NCBI RefSeq assembly: GCF_008642335.1
Contig: NZ_CP029191.1
Span: forward strand, 2,728,001-2,792,000
Length of the DNA stretch: 64,000 bases
Reading direction: 5' to 3'
Source: Streptomyces venezuelae
GTDB taxonomy: Bacteria; Actinomycetota; Actinomycetes; Streptomycetales; Streptomycetaceae
The position numbers and the translations under genes are program-made. Shown here in pieces: positions 43,159 through 52,528 of this stretch (its first letter is position 1; every line of letters starts with the position of its first letter). The notes beneath the pieces are model-generated. The model had not been told where the DNA came from. It did not search any database and was given only the letters and a program-made list of their open reading frames with translations.

Positions 43159-45432
43159 ATGACCGAAGTCGAACTCGCCGTCGGCGGGATGACCTGTGCC
43201 TCCTGCTCGTCGCGCATCGAGAAGAAGCTGAACCGCATGGACGGCGTGACCGCCACGGTCAACCTGGCCACGGAGAAGGCGAAGGTCTCGTTCGACGAGA
43301 CCCAGGACGGCGCGGCGGTCGAGGTCGCCCAGCTGATCGCGCTGGTCGAGAAGCTGGGCTACACGGCCGAGGAGATCGTGCCGCCCCCGCCCGAGCCCGT
43401 CGAGGACCCTGACGGCGGCGGGCCGGCCCCCACCACGGCCGACATCACCGAACCCGACACCCTGCGGCAGCGCCTGATCGTCTCGGCGGTCCTGTCGCTG
43501 CCCGTCGTGCTGCTCGCGATGGTCCCGGCCCTGCAGTTCGACTTCTGGCAGTGGCTCTCGCTGACGCTGGCCGCGCCGGTGGTCGTGTGGGGCGGACTCC
43601 CGTTCCACCGGGCCGCGTTCACCAACCTGCGGCACGGGGCCGCGACGATGGACACGCTCGTCTCCGTCGGCACGCTCGCCGCGTTCGGCTGGTCGCTGTG
43701 GGCGCTGTTCGTCGGGGACGCGGGGATGCCGGGGATGCGGCACGGCTTCGACTTCACGGCCTCGCCGGGCGACGGCGCCTCGACCATCTACCTCGAAGTC
43801 GCCGCGGGCGTCGTCACGTTCATCCTGCTCGGCCGCTGGCTGGAGGCCCGCTCCAAGCGGAAGGCGGGCTCGGCGCTGCGTGCCCTGCTCGAACTGGGCG
43901 CCAAGGATGTCGCGGTGCTGCGGGACGGCACGGAGCGGCGCGTGCCCGTGGGTCAACTGGCGGTCGGCGACCGGTTCGTCGTACGTCCCGGGGAGACCGT
44001 CGCGACCGACGGCACCGTCGACGAGGGCGCGTCCGCCGTCGACGCCTCGATGCTGACCGGCGAGTCCGTGCCGGTCGACGTGGGCGTCGGCGCCGCCGTG
44101 ACCGGCGGCACCGTGAACGTCTCCGGGCGTCTCGTGGTGCGGGCGACCCGTGTCGGCTCGGACACCCGACTCGCCCGGATGGCGCGGCTCGTCGAGGACG
44201 CGCAGACCGGCAAGGCCCAGGTGCAGCGCCTCGCCGACCGGATCGCCGGCGTCTTCGTGCCGACGGTGCTCCTCATCGCCGTCGGCACGCTCGGCGGCTG
44301 GCTCGGTGCCACGGGCGACGCGACGGCCGCGTTCACCGCCGCCGTCGCCGTTCTGATCATCGCCTGCCCGTGCGCGCTCGGCCTCGCCACGCCGACCGCG
44401 CTCATGGTCGGCACCGGCCGCGGCGCCCAACTCGGCATCCTCATCAAGGGACCCGAGGTCCTGGAGTCCACGCGCCGCGTCGACACCGTCGTCCTGGACA
44501 AGACGGGGACGGTGACGACGGGCCACATGGAATTGACGGACGTGCACGTCGCCGGGGACACCCAGGAGCAGCTGCTGCTCCGCCTCGCGGGCGCCCTGGA
44601 ACACGCCTCCGAGCACCCGGTGGCCCGCGCCGTCACGGCGGGCGCCGCCGAGCGGCTCGGCATCGACAGCGGGGAGCTGCCGGTGCCGGAGCGGTTCGAG
44701 AACGTCGCCGGGGCCGGGGTGCGCGGCACGGTGGAGGGGCACCAGGTGCTCGCGGGCCGCGAGCGGCTCCTCGCGGCGGCCGGGGTGACGGATCTGGAGG
44801 CCGTGGCCAAGCTGCGGGACGACGCGGAGGCCGCCGGACGCACGGCCGTCCTGGTCGCCTGGGACGGCGCCGCACGTGGCGTCCTGGCCGTCGCGGACGC
44901 CGTGAAGGAGACCAGCGCGGAGGCGGTGCGCGAGCTGCGTTCGCTCGGTCTGACGCCGGTGCTGCTCACGGGCGACAACGGGGCCGTCGCGCGGACGGTC
45001 GCCGACGCGGTGGGCATCGCGCCGGACGCGGTGTTCGCGGAGGTCCTGCCGCAGGACAAGGTCGATGTCGTACGGCGGCTGCAGGACGAGGGCAGGGTCG
45101 TGGCGATGGTCGGGGACGGCGTGAACGACGCGGCCGCGCTCGCCACCGCCGATCTGGGGCTCGCGATGGGCACCGGCACGGACGCGGCGATCGAGGCGAG
45201 CGACCTGACGTTGGTGCGCGGGGACTTGCGGGTCGCGGCCGACGCCATCAGGCTCTCCCGTAAGACCCTCGCCACCATCAAGGGCAATCTCTTCTGGGCC
45301 TTCGGATACAACGTCGCCGCACTGCCGCTCGCCGCCGCCGGTCTCCTCAATCCGATGATCGCGGGGGCCGCGATGGCCTTCTCCTCGGTCTTCGTGGTCA
45401 CCAACAGTCTTCGTCTGAGGACGTTCAGATAA
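43159..45432 (+). CDS. copA: Copper-exporting P1B-type ATPase
   Basis: 757 residues from ATG 43159. N-terminal HMA domain with Cys13 and Cys16 (MTCASC); then membrane helices; actuator motif LTGES; the Cu(I) transport motif CPC (403-405); phosphorylation motif DKTGT (Asp447); EHPVARA with the P1B-specific His-Pro; and VGDGVNDAAALATADLGLAMGTG. The helix after it (NLFWAFGYNVAALPLAA) and the final TM complete the site. It pumps Cu(I) out of the cytoplasm. Third gene to the right of the CsoR-type operator; expression should rise with copper. Confidence 0.95.
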   Translation: MTEVELAVGGMTCASCSSRIEKKLNRMDGVTATVNLATEKAKVSFDETQDGAAVEVAQLIALVEKLGYTAEEIVPPPPEPVEDPDGGGPAPTTADITEPDTLRQRLIVSAVLSLPVVLLAMVPALQFDFWQWLSLTLAAPVVVWGGLPFHRAAFTNLRHGAATMDTLVSVGTLAAFGWSLWALFVGDAGMPGMRHGFDFTASPGDGASTIYLEVAAGVVTFILLGRWLEARSKRKAGSALRALLELGAKDVAVLRDGTERRVPVGQLAVGDRFVVRPGETVATDGTVDEGASAVDASMLTGESVPVDVGVGAAVTGGTVNVSGRLVVRATRVGSDTRLARMARLVEDAQTGKAQVQRLADRIAGVFVPTVLLIAVGTLGGWLGATGDATAAFTAAVAVLIIACPCALGLATPTALMVGTGRGAQLGILIKGPEVLESTRRVDTVVLDKTGTVTTGHMELTDVHVAGDTQEQLLLRLAGALEHASEHPVARAVTAGAAERLGIDSGELPVPERFENVAGAGVRGTVEGHQVLAGRERLLAAAGVTDLEAVAKLRDDAEAAGRTAVLVAWDGAARGVLAVADAVKETSAEAVRELRSLGLTPVLLTGDNGAVARTVADAVGIAPDAVFAEVLPQDKVDVVRRLQDEGRVVAMVGDGVNDAAALATADLGLAMGTGTDAAIEASDLTLVRGDLRVAADAIRLSRKTLATIKGNLFWAFGYNVAALPLAAAGLLNPMIAGAAMAFSSVFVVTNSLRLRTFR

Positions 45433-45875
45433 CGATCGCGGACGTTCACATACCGTCTTCACACGGTCGTTTCAGCACCTTCACCCCGTTCGCGAGATCC
45501 ACATATCGGCGATCTTGCGCATCTACTGGACATATGCAAGAGACGCAGATCACAGTGTTTGGAACGTAACCATTGAGGGGGGTCGCGAGTCTAATGGGGC
45601 GATGCAGGAAGATGTCTTGGGGGACGTCTTCCTGACATCGAGGGACATCTTGGGGGATGTTCCTTGATATTGCGTTGCCGGGGCACGTGCACCGGGGAGC
45701 TTTGAGCGGCCCTCCCGTGAGTACGCGTCCCGGCAGACCGCAGGGCCGCCACAGACGCCCGGCCGGATCCCGTGGGGGGAATCCGCACCGGGAAAAAGGG
45801 AAGCGCCCCGACCGTCGACCCGTGGGGGGATCGATGGCGGGGCGCTTTCCGCTCTATGCCTCGCTGAGGGCAGGG
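45433..45875. other. Intergenic region between copA and citrate synthase
   Basis: 443 bases without a recognised gene, between convergent genes. Part of it is an imperfect 18-bp direct repeat (GATGTCTTGGGGGACGTC at 45611 and GACATCTTGGGGGATGTT at 45644), both within an open stretch 45602-45667 of 21 codons that begins ATG and lies behind no clear RBS. A hairpin terminator of citA occupies 45793-45847. GGAAC at 45561-45565 followed 16 bases later by GTC resembles an ECF-type promoter, weakly. Confidence 0.5.
45793..45847 (-). terminator. Terminator of citrate synthase
   Basis: AAGCGCCCCG (45801-45810) and CGGGGCGCTT (45838-45847) are perfect 10-bp arms around a 27-base loop; on the minus strand they are followed by CCCTTTTT (complement of 45793-45800). 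Confidence 0.75.
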
Positions 45876-47174
45876 TCAGCGGCCCTCGACCGGGACGAAG
45901 TCCCGGAGAACCTCACCCGTGTAGATCTGGCGCGGGCGGCCGATGCGCGAACCCGGCTCCTTGATCATCTCGTGCCACTGGGCGATCCAGCCCGGCAGGC
46001 GGCCGAGGGCGAACAGGACCGTGAACATCTCGGTCGGGAAGCCCATCGCGCGGTAGATGAGGCCCGTGTAGAAGTCGACGTTCGGGTAGAGCTTGCGCTC
46101 GACGAAGTAGTCGTCGGCCAGCGCGTGCTCCTCCAGCTTCAGCGCGATGTCGAGCAGCTCGTCGGACTTGCCGAGCGCCGAGAGGACGTCGTGCGCCGCC
46201 GCCTTGATGATCTTCGCCCGGGGGTCGAAGTTCTTGTAGACGCGGTGCCCGAAGCCCATGAGCTTCACGCCGTCTTCCTTGTTCTTCACCTTGCGGATGA
46301 AGGTGTCGACGTCGCCGCCGGAGGCCTGGATGCCCTCGAGCATCTCCAGGACCGACTGGTTGGCGCCGCCGTGCAGCGGGCCCCAGAGGGCCGAGATGCC
46401 GGCGGAGATCGAGGCGAACATGTTCGCCTGCGAGGAGCCGACCAGACGCACGGTGGACGTCGAACAGTTCTGCTCGTGGTCCGCGTGCAGGATCAGGAGC
46501 TTGTCGAGCGCGTTGACCACGACCGGGTCCAGCTCGTACTCGGCGGCGGGCACCGAGAACGTCATGCGCAGGAAGTTCTCGACGTAGCCGAGGTCGTTGC
46601 GCGGGTAGACGACCGGGTGGCCCTGCGACTTCTTGTACGCGTACGCCGCGATCGTCGGAAGCTTGGCGAGAAGGCGGATCGTCGAGAGGTGACGCTGCTT
46701 CTCGTCGAACGGGTTGTGGCTGTCCTGGTAGAACGTCGACAGCGCGCTGACCACGGACGACAGCATCGCCATCGGGTGGGCGTCACGCGGGAAGCCGTCG
46801 TAGAACCGCTTGACGTCCTCGTGCAGCAGGGTGTGCTGCGTGATCTCGTTCTTGAACGTGGCCAGCTCGTCGACCTTCGGCAGCTCGCCGTTGATCAGGA
46901 GGTACGCCACCTCGGTGAAGGTGGAGCGTTCGGCCAGCTGCTCGATCGGGTAGCCGCGGTACCGGAGGATGCCCTGTTCGCCGTCGAGATAGGTGATGGC
47001 GGATTTATAGGCGGCGGTGTTGCCATAGCCGCTGTCCAGGGTCACCAGACCGGTCTGGGCGCGGAGCTTCCCGATGTCGAAGCCCATGTCGCCGACGGTC
47101 GACTCGATCACCGGGTAGGTGTACTCGTCGTCGCCGTACCGCAGTACTACACCGTTGTTAGCGTTCTCGCTCAC
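45876..47174 (-). CDS. citA: Citrate synthase
   Basis: 432 residues from GTG 47174 (SENANNGVVLRYGDDEY), with GAGGGA upstream; GTG 47186 would add four residues. Motifs: HADHEQNCSTSTVRLVGSSQANMF with the first active His, ALWGPLHGGANQSVLEML with the catalytic His, and MGFGHRVYKNFDPRAKI with the catalytic Asp region. It condenses acetyl-CoA and oxaloacetate, the entry step of the TCA cycle. Length and sequence fit the type II (allosteric) actinobacterial enzyme. Monocistronic, ending in its own terminator. Confidence 0.95.
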   Translation of the reverse strand: MSENANNGVVLRYGDDEYTYPVIESTVGDMGFDIGKLRAQTGLVTLDSGYGNTAAYKSAITYLDGEQGILRYRGYPIEQLAERSTFTEVAYLLINGELPKVDELATFKNEITQHTLLHEDVKRFYDGFPRDAHPMAMLSSVVSALSTFYQDSHNPFDEKQRHLSTIRLLAKLPTIAAYAYKKSQGHPVVYPRNDLGYVENFLRMTFSVPAAEYELDPVVVNALDKLLILHADHEQNCSTSTVRLVGSSQANMFASISAGISALWGPLHGGANQSVLEMLEGIQASGGDVDTFIRKVKNKEDGVKLMGFGHRVYKNFDPRAKIIKAAAHDVLSALGKSDELLDIALKLEEHALADDYFVERKLYPNVDFYTGLIYRAMGFPTEMFTVLFALGRLPGWIAQWHEMIKEPGSRIGRPRQIYTGEVLRDFVPVEGR

Positions 47175-47355
47175 GTCATCCCTCACCGACGTTGTGCCTC
47201 TTCTTCGAGGTGCCCTGACTGTCTCTACCATCCCCCATTTGGCCCTGGAGAGTGCACTCGGGGTCGACCATTGGGCCTATTGGCGGCACTCAGTGCCGCC
47301 AACCTGCTCATCCTGCCCCCTTCGCCCCGGTTCCGGAAGTGCTGTGTGAGGTTTC

Positions 47356-49623
47356 CTACTCGTTTGATCGATCAAAACGTCCAGGGCCTGCTCCGCGGCG
47401 CCCGGGAAGCCCGGAAAGCCGGAAGTCCAGGGCCGTGCAGCGCCGGCCCGCGGAGACCGTGCGCACAGCCTGTCCCAGAGCCTTGCGCGAACCGACCAGA
47501 ACGACCAGCCTCTTGGCGCGTGTCACGGCGGTGTAGAGCAGATTGCGCTGCAGCATCATCCACGCGCCCGTGGTGACCGGGATCACCACCGCCGGATACT
47601 CGCTGCCCTGGGAGCGGTGGATCGTCACCGCGTAGGCGTGCGCCAGCTCGTCCAGTTCGTCGAAGTCGTACGGAACTTCCTCGTCCTCGTCCGTGCGGAC
47701 GGTGAGCCGCTGCTCGTCCGTGTCGAGGGCGGTGACGACGCCCACCGTGCCGTTGAAGACGCCGTTCTGCCCTTTTTCGTAGTTGTTGCGAATTTGGGTG
47801 ACCTTGTCCCCCACGCGGAACACGCGGCCGCCGAACCGCTTCTCGGGCAGGTCCGGGCGGGCGGGCGTGATGGCCTGCTGGAGGAGGCCGTTGAGGTTGC
47901 CCGCACCGGCGGGGCCTCGGTGCATGGGGGCGAGGACCTGCACGTCGCGCCGCGGGTCCAGGCCGAACTTCTTGGGGATGCGGTGCGCGGCGACGTCCAC
48001 CGTCACGCGGCCCGCGTCCTCGGTCTCCTCCTCGACGAAGAGGAAGAAGTCCTTCATACCCTGGGTGATGGGCGGGACGCCGGAGTTGATGCGGTGGGCG
48101 TTGGTGACGACGCCCGACTCCTGGGCCTGCCGGAAGATACGGGTGAGGCGGACGGCGGGGATCGGGCTCTCGTCGCTGAGCATGTCGCGCAGCACTTCTC
48201 CCGCTCCGACGCTGGGCAGCTGGTCGACGTCGCCCACGAAGAGCAGGTGGGCGCCGGGCGGGACGGCCTTCACCAGCTTGTTGGCGAGCAGCAGGTCGAG
48301 CATCGACGCCTCGTCGACGACGACCAGATCGGCGTCGAGGGGCCGCTCCTTGTCGTACGCCGCGTCTCCCCCCGGCTTCAGTTCGAGCAGGCGGTGCACG
48401 GTGGAGGCCTCGGCTCCGGTGAGCTCGGCGAGGCGCTTGGCGGCGCGACCCGTGGGGGCGGCGAGGACGACCTTGGCCTTCTTCGCGCGGGCCAGCTCGA
48501 CGACCGAGCGGACCGTGAAGGACTTGCCGCAGCCGGGGCCGCCGGTCAGGACGGCGACCTTCTGCGTCAGGGCGAGTTTGACCGCGTCCTTCTGTTCGGG
48601 GGCGAGCTCGGCGCCGGTACGGGCGGCGAGCCAGGCGAGCGCCTTGTCCCAGGCGACGTCCTGGAAGGCGGGCATGCGGTCGTCGCCGGCCTTGAGGAGC
48701 CGCAACAGCTGCCCGGCCAGGGACAGTTCGGCGCGGTGGAAGGGGACGAGGTAGACGGCGGAGATGTCGTCGCCCCCGTCCGGGTCGGGCAGCGTCTCGC
48801 GGACGACGCCCTCCTCCTCCCCCGCGAGCTCGGCGAGGCAGTCGATGACCAGGCCCGTGTCGACCTGGAGCAGCTTCACCGCGTCCGCGATGAGGCGCTC
48901 CTCGGGGAGGTAGCAGTTCCCCTGGTCGGTGGATTGCGAAAGGGCGTACTGAAGACCGGCCTTGACGCGCTCGGGGCTGTCGTGCGGGATGCCCACGGAC
49001 TGGGCGATGCGGTCGGCGGTGAGGAATCCGATGCCCCAGACGTCGGCGGCCAGGCGGTAGGGCTCGTTCTTCACCACGGAGATCGACGCGTCCGCGTACT
49101 TCTTGTAGATGCGCACGGCGATCGAGGTGGAGACACCGACGCCCTGGAGGAAGACCATGACTTCCTTGATGGCCTTCTGCTCCTCCCAGGCGGCGGCGAT
49201 CATCTTCGTCCGCTTGGGGCCGAGGCCCGGCACCTCGACGAGGCGCTTCGGCGCGGTCTCGATGATGTCGAGGGTGTCGACACCGAAGTGGGTGGTGATG
49301 CGGTCGGCCATGACGGGCCCGATGCCCTTGATGAGGCCGGAGCCGAGATAGCGGCGGATGCCCTGGATGGTGGCGGGCAGCACCGTCGTGTAGTTCTCGA
49401 CCGTGAACTGCTTGCCGTACTGCGGGTGGGAGCCCCAGCGGCCGTGCATCCGCAGCGATTCGCCCGCCTGCGCGCCGAGCAGCGCGCCGACGACGGTGAG
49501 CAGGTCACCGGAGCCGCGGCCCGTGTCGACGCGCGCGACCGTGTAACCCGTCTCTTCGTTGGCGTACGTGATGCGTTCGAGGACCCCCTCGAGCACCGCC
49601 GACGCAGCAGCTGGACTCGACAT
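47356..49623 (-). CDS. RecD2-type ATP-dependent DNA helicase
   Basis: 755 residues from ATG 49623. The N-terminal extension has an OB-like region and helix-hairpin-helix segments (LIKGIGPVMADRI, VPGLGPKRTKMI) typical of RecD2. SF1B helicase motifs: Walker A GGPGCGKSFT, LAAPTGRAAKRL, Walker B VVVDEASMLD, LLFVGDVDQLPSVG, VRLTRIFRQAQ and the C-terminal AVTIHRSQGSEYPAVVIPV, NLLYTAVTRAKRLVVLVG. RecD2 proteins act as 5'-3' helicases in DNA repair outside RecBCD. No recB/recC partners are nearby. Transcribed towards citA, with a short 180-base gap. Confidence 0.93.
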   Translation of the reverse strand: MSSPAAASAVLEGVLERITYANEETGYTVARVDTGRGSGDLLTVVGALLGAQAGESLRMHGRWGSHPQYGKQFTVENYTTVLPATIQGIRRYLGSGLIKGIGPVMADRITTHFGVDTLDIIETAPKRLVEVPGLGPKRTKMIAAAWEEQKAIKEVMVFLQGVGVSTSIAVRIYKKYADASISVVKNEPYRLAADVWGIGFLTADRIAQSVGIPHDSPERVKAGLQYALSQSTDQGNCYLPEERLIADAVKLLQVDTGLVIDCLAELAGEEEGVVRETLPDPDGGDDISAVYLVPFHRAELSLAGQLLRLLKAGDDRMPAFQDVAWDKALAWLAARTGAELAPEQKDAVKLALTQKVAVLTGGPGCGKSFTVRSVVELARAKKAKVVLAAPTGRAAKRLAELTGAEASTVHRLLELKPGGDAAYDKERPLDADLVVVDEASMLDLLLANKLVKAVPPGAHLLFVGDVDQLPSVGAGEVLRDMLSDESPIPAVRLTRIFRQAQESGVVTNAHRINSGVPPITQGMKDFFLFVEEETEDAGRVTVDVAAHRIPKKFGLDPRRDVQVLAPMHRGPAGAGNLNGLLQQAITPARPDLPEKRFGGRVFRVGDKVTQIRNNYEKGQNGVFNGTVGVVTALDTDEQRLTVRTDEDEEVPYDFDELDELAHAYAVTIHRSQGSEYPAVVIPVTTGAWMMLQRNLLYTAVTRAKRLVVLVGSRKALGQAVRTVSAGRRCTALDFRLSGLPGRRGAGPGRFDRSNE

Positions 49624-49955
49624 GATCCGACGCTACCGCCCGGCACCGACAGCGCGGTGAGCCTGTGGACAACTGCGCACCGCGGACGCGGCGGCCCGGG
49701 GAACTTCGAAGGGGCCCGGCCTCCCAGCCGGACCCCTTCGGGTTTTCCCCTCCCCTGTCAGAACTCGCGATCCCCCCGGATCCCCCGGATCCCCCCAGAT
49801 CCTGGTTCCCCCCTCATAAGCCCTGACGCCCTATACGACACGCGTCGTGCCCGGAGGGTTGCACCGTGTCGCCAACTTTTTTCTGCCGCCTTCAGGTGAC
49901 GCTTCGGGTGCCGTTCCAGATGCTGGCAAAGCGGGTCGGACGTAGCGTTTGTCGC
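49624..49955. other. Intergenic region between the helicase and DUF937 genes
   Basis: 332 bases between divergent genes. It contains the promoters of both and a plus-strand terminator-like hairpin at 49707-49746. Nothing else is recognised; the region 49750-49860 is C-rich. Confidence 0.5.
49707..49746 (+). terminator. Orphan terminator-like hairpin
   Basis: CGAAGGGG-C-CCGGC (49707-49720) pairs with GCCGG-A-CCCCTTCG (49727-49740), one mismatch, followed by GGTTTT. It points along the plus strand, but no annotated plus-strand gene ends nearby. Confidence 0.65.
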
Positions 49956-50492
49956 ATGAGCGATGATTCCCAGACCTCTGAGTCCCGGTCCTTCGAGCAG
50001 GACGTCCTCGACGAGCTCGGCGACGACCGGCTCCAGGAGATCGCGGGCCTGCTCGGCACGGACGCGTCCGGCGCGCAGGACGTCGTCGGCACGACCGCGT
50101 CCGCGCTCTCCGCGGACATCAAGGGCCGCGCCGCCGACCCCGTCGAGGCCGACGAGGTGCGGCAGGCCTTCACGGAGGTCGGGCCCGCCGATCCGACCCC
50201 GCAGGGGGTCGCCACTCTCGGCGGCGGCCTCGGTGGTCTCGTCGGCGGCGGGATGATGGCCGGCATGCTCGCGAAGATGAGCAAGCCGGTGGCGAACGCG
50301 GTCTCCAAGAAGACCGGCATCCCGGCGGCGAAGGTCACGCGCGTGATCGAGATGCTGATCCCCGTGGTGCTCGCCGTGGTCTCCAAGAGGGCGGCCCGGG
50401 CCAAGGGGCCCGGCGCGCCGAGCGGCTCCGCGCCCTCCTCCGGCGGCGGTCTCGGCGATCTGCTGGGCCAGATCCTGGGCGGCAAGAAGTAG
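49956..50492 (+). CDS. DUF937 family protein
   Basis: 178 residues from ATG 49956. The DUF937 region is visible in DVLDELGDDRLQEIAGLLGTDASGAQDVVGTTASALSADIKGRA and the helical VSKKTGIPAAKVTRVIEMLIPVVLAVVSKRA, with a Gly-rich hinge in between (TLGGGLGGLVGGGMM) and a C-terminal Gly/Ser tail ending LLGQILGGKK. The family is soluble and of unknown function, structurally close to YidB-type proteins. Single gene, convergent with the sugar operon 25 bases away. Confidence 0.85.
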   Translation: MSDDSQTSESRSFEQDVLDELGDDRLQEIAGLLGTDASGAQDVVGTTASALSADIKGRAADPVEADEVRQAFTEVGPADPTPQGVATLGGGLGGLVGGGMMAGMLAKMSKPVANAVSKKTGIPAAKVTRVIEMLIPVVLAVVSKRAARAKGPGAPSGSAPSSGGGLGDLLGQILGGKK

Positions 50493-50516
50493 GACGTACG
50501 GCTCGGAGGTCCCGCC

Positions 50517-51353
50517 TCACGCGTGTGCGCGGAACCGTTCGGCCGTCTCCCTCACCACTTCGCCGCCGTCCCGCGCCCACAGCTCCTCGTTGAAGATCTC
50601 CACCTCGATGGGTCCGCGGTACCCGGCCGCGTCCACGGCCGCGCGGAAGGCCCTGAAGTCGACGCAGCCGTCCCCCAGTTGCCCGCGCCCCAGGAGCACG
50701 CCCGCGGGCAGCGGAGTGATCCAGTCGGCGAGCTGGAAGGCGTGCAGACGGCCGCCCCTGCCCGCCCTGGCGATCTGCGCGGGCGCCAGGTCGTCCCACC
50801 ACACGTGGTACGTGTCCACGACCACGCCAACCTGGTGCGCGGGGAAGCGTTCCGCGAGGTCGAGCGCCTGGCCGAGGGTGGAGACCACACAGCGGTCCGA
50901 GGCGAACATGGGGTGCAGCGGCTCGATGGCGAGGCGCACGCCCCGCTCCTCGGCGTAGGGCCCGAGGACGGCGAGCGCGTCCGCGATGCGCTCGCGCGCG
51001 CCCGCCAGGTCCTTGCTGCCGGCCGGGAGGCCGCCCGAGACCAGGACCAGGGTGTCCGTGCCGAGCGCCGCCGCCTCGTCGACCGCCGCGCGGTTGTCGT
51101 CGAGGGCACGCGCGCGTGGCGCCTCCTCGATGTCCGTGAGGAAGCCGCCCCTGCACAGGCTCGTCACCGTCAGCCCGGTGTCCCGCATGAGGCGGGCGGC
51201 GCGCTCGACGCCGTACTCCTGGACGGGCGCCCGCCACAGGCCGACGGCGCCGATGCCCTCCTTGGCGCAGCCTTCGGCGAGTTCGGGCAGCGACCACTGC
51301 TTGACGGTCTCCTGGTTGATGCTCAGCCGCGACGGCTGCACCGGCTCGCTCAT
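50517..51353 (-). CDS. Sugar phosphate isomerase/epimerase (xylose-isomerase-like TIM barrel)
   Basis: 278 residues from ATG 51353, overlapping the stop of the upstream gene as ATGA. Barrel segments: LSINQETVKQWSLPELAEGCAKEGIGAVGLWRAPV, LTVTSLCRGGFLT, TDTLVLVSGGLPAGSKDLAGARERI, VRLAIEPLHPM, VGVVVDTYHVWWDD and IEVEIFNEELW, which carry the usual Glu/Asp/His metal ligands. An exact substrate cannot be given. It is the last gene of a three-gene operon for breaking down a sugar or polyol, controlled by the divergent LacI regulator. Confidence 0.85.
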   Translation of the reverse strand: MSEPVQPSRLSINQETVKQWSLPELAEGCAKEGIGAVGLWRAPVQEYGVERAARLMRDTGLTVTSLCRGGFLTDIEEAPRARALDDNRAAVDEAAALGTDTLVLVSGGLPAGSKDLAGARERIADALAVLGPYAEERGVRLAIEPLHPMFASDRCVVSTLGQALDLAERFPAHQVGVVVDTYHVWWDDLAPAQIARAGRGGRLHAFQLADWITPLPAGVLLGRGQLGDGCVDFRAFRAAVDAAGYRGPIEVEIFNEELWARDGGEVVRETAERFRAHA

Positions 51354-52528
51354 TGGGGCACTCCGTGGACGGTGAGCAGGGATCGCATGCGGTCGGCCGC
51401 GAGGTCCGGGTCGGGGAACAGGCCGAGCGCGTCGGCGAGTTCGTAGGCGCGGGCCAGGTGGGGCAGGGAGCGGGCCGACTGCAGGCCGCCGACCATCGTG
51501 AAGTGCGTCTGGTGTCCGGCCAGCCAGGCGAGCAGGACGACGCCGGTCTTGTAGTAGCGGGTGGGGGTCTCGAAGAGGTGCCGGGAGAGCTCGACGGTGG
51601 GGTCGAGGAGGGCGCGGAACCGCTTCGCGTCCCCGGTGTCCAGGGCCCGTACGGCGGCCGCGGCGAGGGGGCCCAGCGGGTCGAAGACGCCGAGCAGGGC
51701 GTGGCTGAAGCCGTGGTCGTCCCCGGCGATCAGTTCGGGGTAGTGGAAGTCGTCGCCGGTGTAGCAGCGCACGCCGTCGGGGAGGCGGCGGCGCAGGCCG
51801 ATCTCGCGGTCGGCGTCCAGGAGGGAGACCTTGATGCCGTCGACCTTGTCGGGGTGGGCTCTGATCACCTCAAGGAAGGTCTCGGTGGCCGCGTCCAGGT
51901 CGGCGGCGCCCCAGTAGCCCTCCAGGGCGGGGTCGAACATGGGGCCGAGCCAGTGCAGGATGACCGGCTCGGAGGCCTGGCGCAGGAGGTGGCCGTACGT
52001 CTCCACGTAGTCGTCGGGTGACGTGGCCGCGGCGGCGAGGGCGCGGGACGCCATGAGGATCGGCTGGGCACCGGCCGCGTCGACGAGGGCGAGCTGTTCC
52101 TCGTAGGCGGCCCTGACCTCGGGGAGGGTGGCCGGGCCCGTGAGCTGGTCGGTGCCGACGCCGCAGGCGATGCGTCCCCCCGCGGCCTTCGCCTCGGCGG
52201 CTGAGCGCCGGATCAGCTCGGCGGCCCCTGCCCAGTCCAGGCCCATGCCGCGCTGGGCGGTGTCCATGGCCTCGGCGACGCCGAGGCCGTGCGACCAGAG
52301 GTGGCGGCGGAAGGCGAGGGTGGCGTCCCAGTCGACGGCGGCGGGGCCGTCCGGGGACACGTCGGCGAACGGGTCGGCGACGACGTGCGCGGCGGAGAAG
52401 ACGGTCCGGGAGGTGAGCGGGGGGCCGTCCTCGGTCGTGGGCGGCGGTTCGGCGTGGGGCGGCGGTTCGGCGCGCGGGGTGTACGCGCGCGTGCCGCCGC
52501 CCGCGGCGGGGAGCAGGAGGGTGGTCAC
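51350..52528 (-). CDS. DUF993 / dihydrodipicolinate-synthase-like protein
   Basis: 392 residues from GTG 52528, which overlaps the stop of the oxidoreductase gene as GTGA. After a Pro-rich N-terminus, the TIM-barrel aldolase type is suggested by WDATLAFRRHLWSHGLGVAEAMDTAQRGMGLDW, GGRIACGVGTDQL, QPILMASRALAAAATSPDDYVETYGHLLRQASEPVILHWLGPMFDPALEGYWG and IKVSLLDADREIGLRRRL, a likely Schiff-base lysine in VDGIKVS. This is the DUF993 group of the DHDPS superfamily. In an operon with a sugar dehydrogenase and an isomerase it should cleave a keto-sugar acid; this is inference. Confidence 0.82.
   Translation of the reverse strand: MTTLLLPAAGGGTRAYTPRAEPPPHAEPPPTTEDGPPLTSRTVFSAAHVVADPFADVSPDGPAAVDWDATLAFRRHLWSHGLGVAEAMDTAQRGMGLDWAGAAELIRRSAAEAKAAGGRIACGVGTDQLTGPATLPEVRAAYEEQLALVDAAGAQPILMASRALAAAATSPDDYVETYGHLLRQASEPVILHWLGPMFDPALEGYWGAADLDAATETFLEVIRAHPDKVDGIKVSLLDADREIGLRRRLPDGVRCYTGDDFHYPELIAGDDHGFSHALLGVFDPLGPLAAAAVRALDTGDAKRFRALLDPTVELSRHLFETPTRYYKTGVVLLAWLAGHQTHFTMVGGLQSARSLPHLARAYELADALGLFPDPDLAADRMRSLLTVHGVPQ

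Noticed and set aside
45602..45667. 21-residue peptide gene between copA and citA
   Set aside because: No Shine-Dalgarno sequence and a repeat-derived sequence; reported only as part of the intergenic description.
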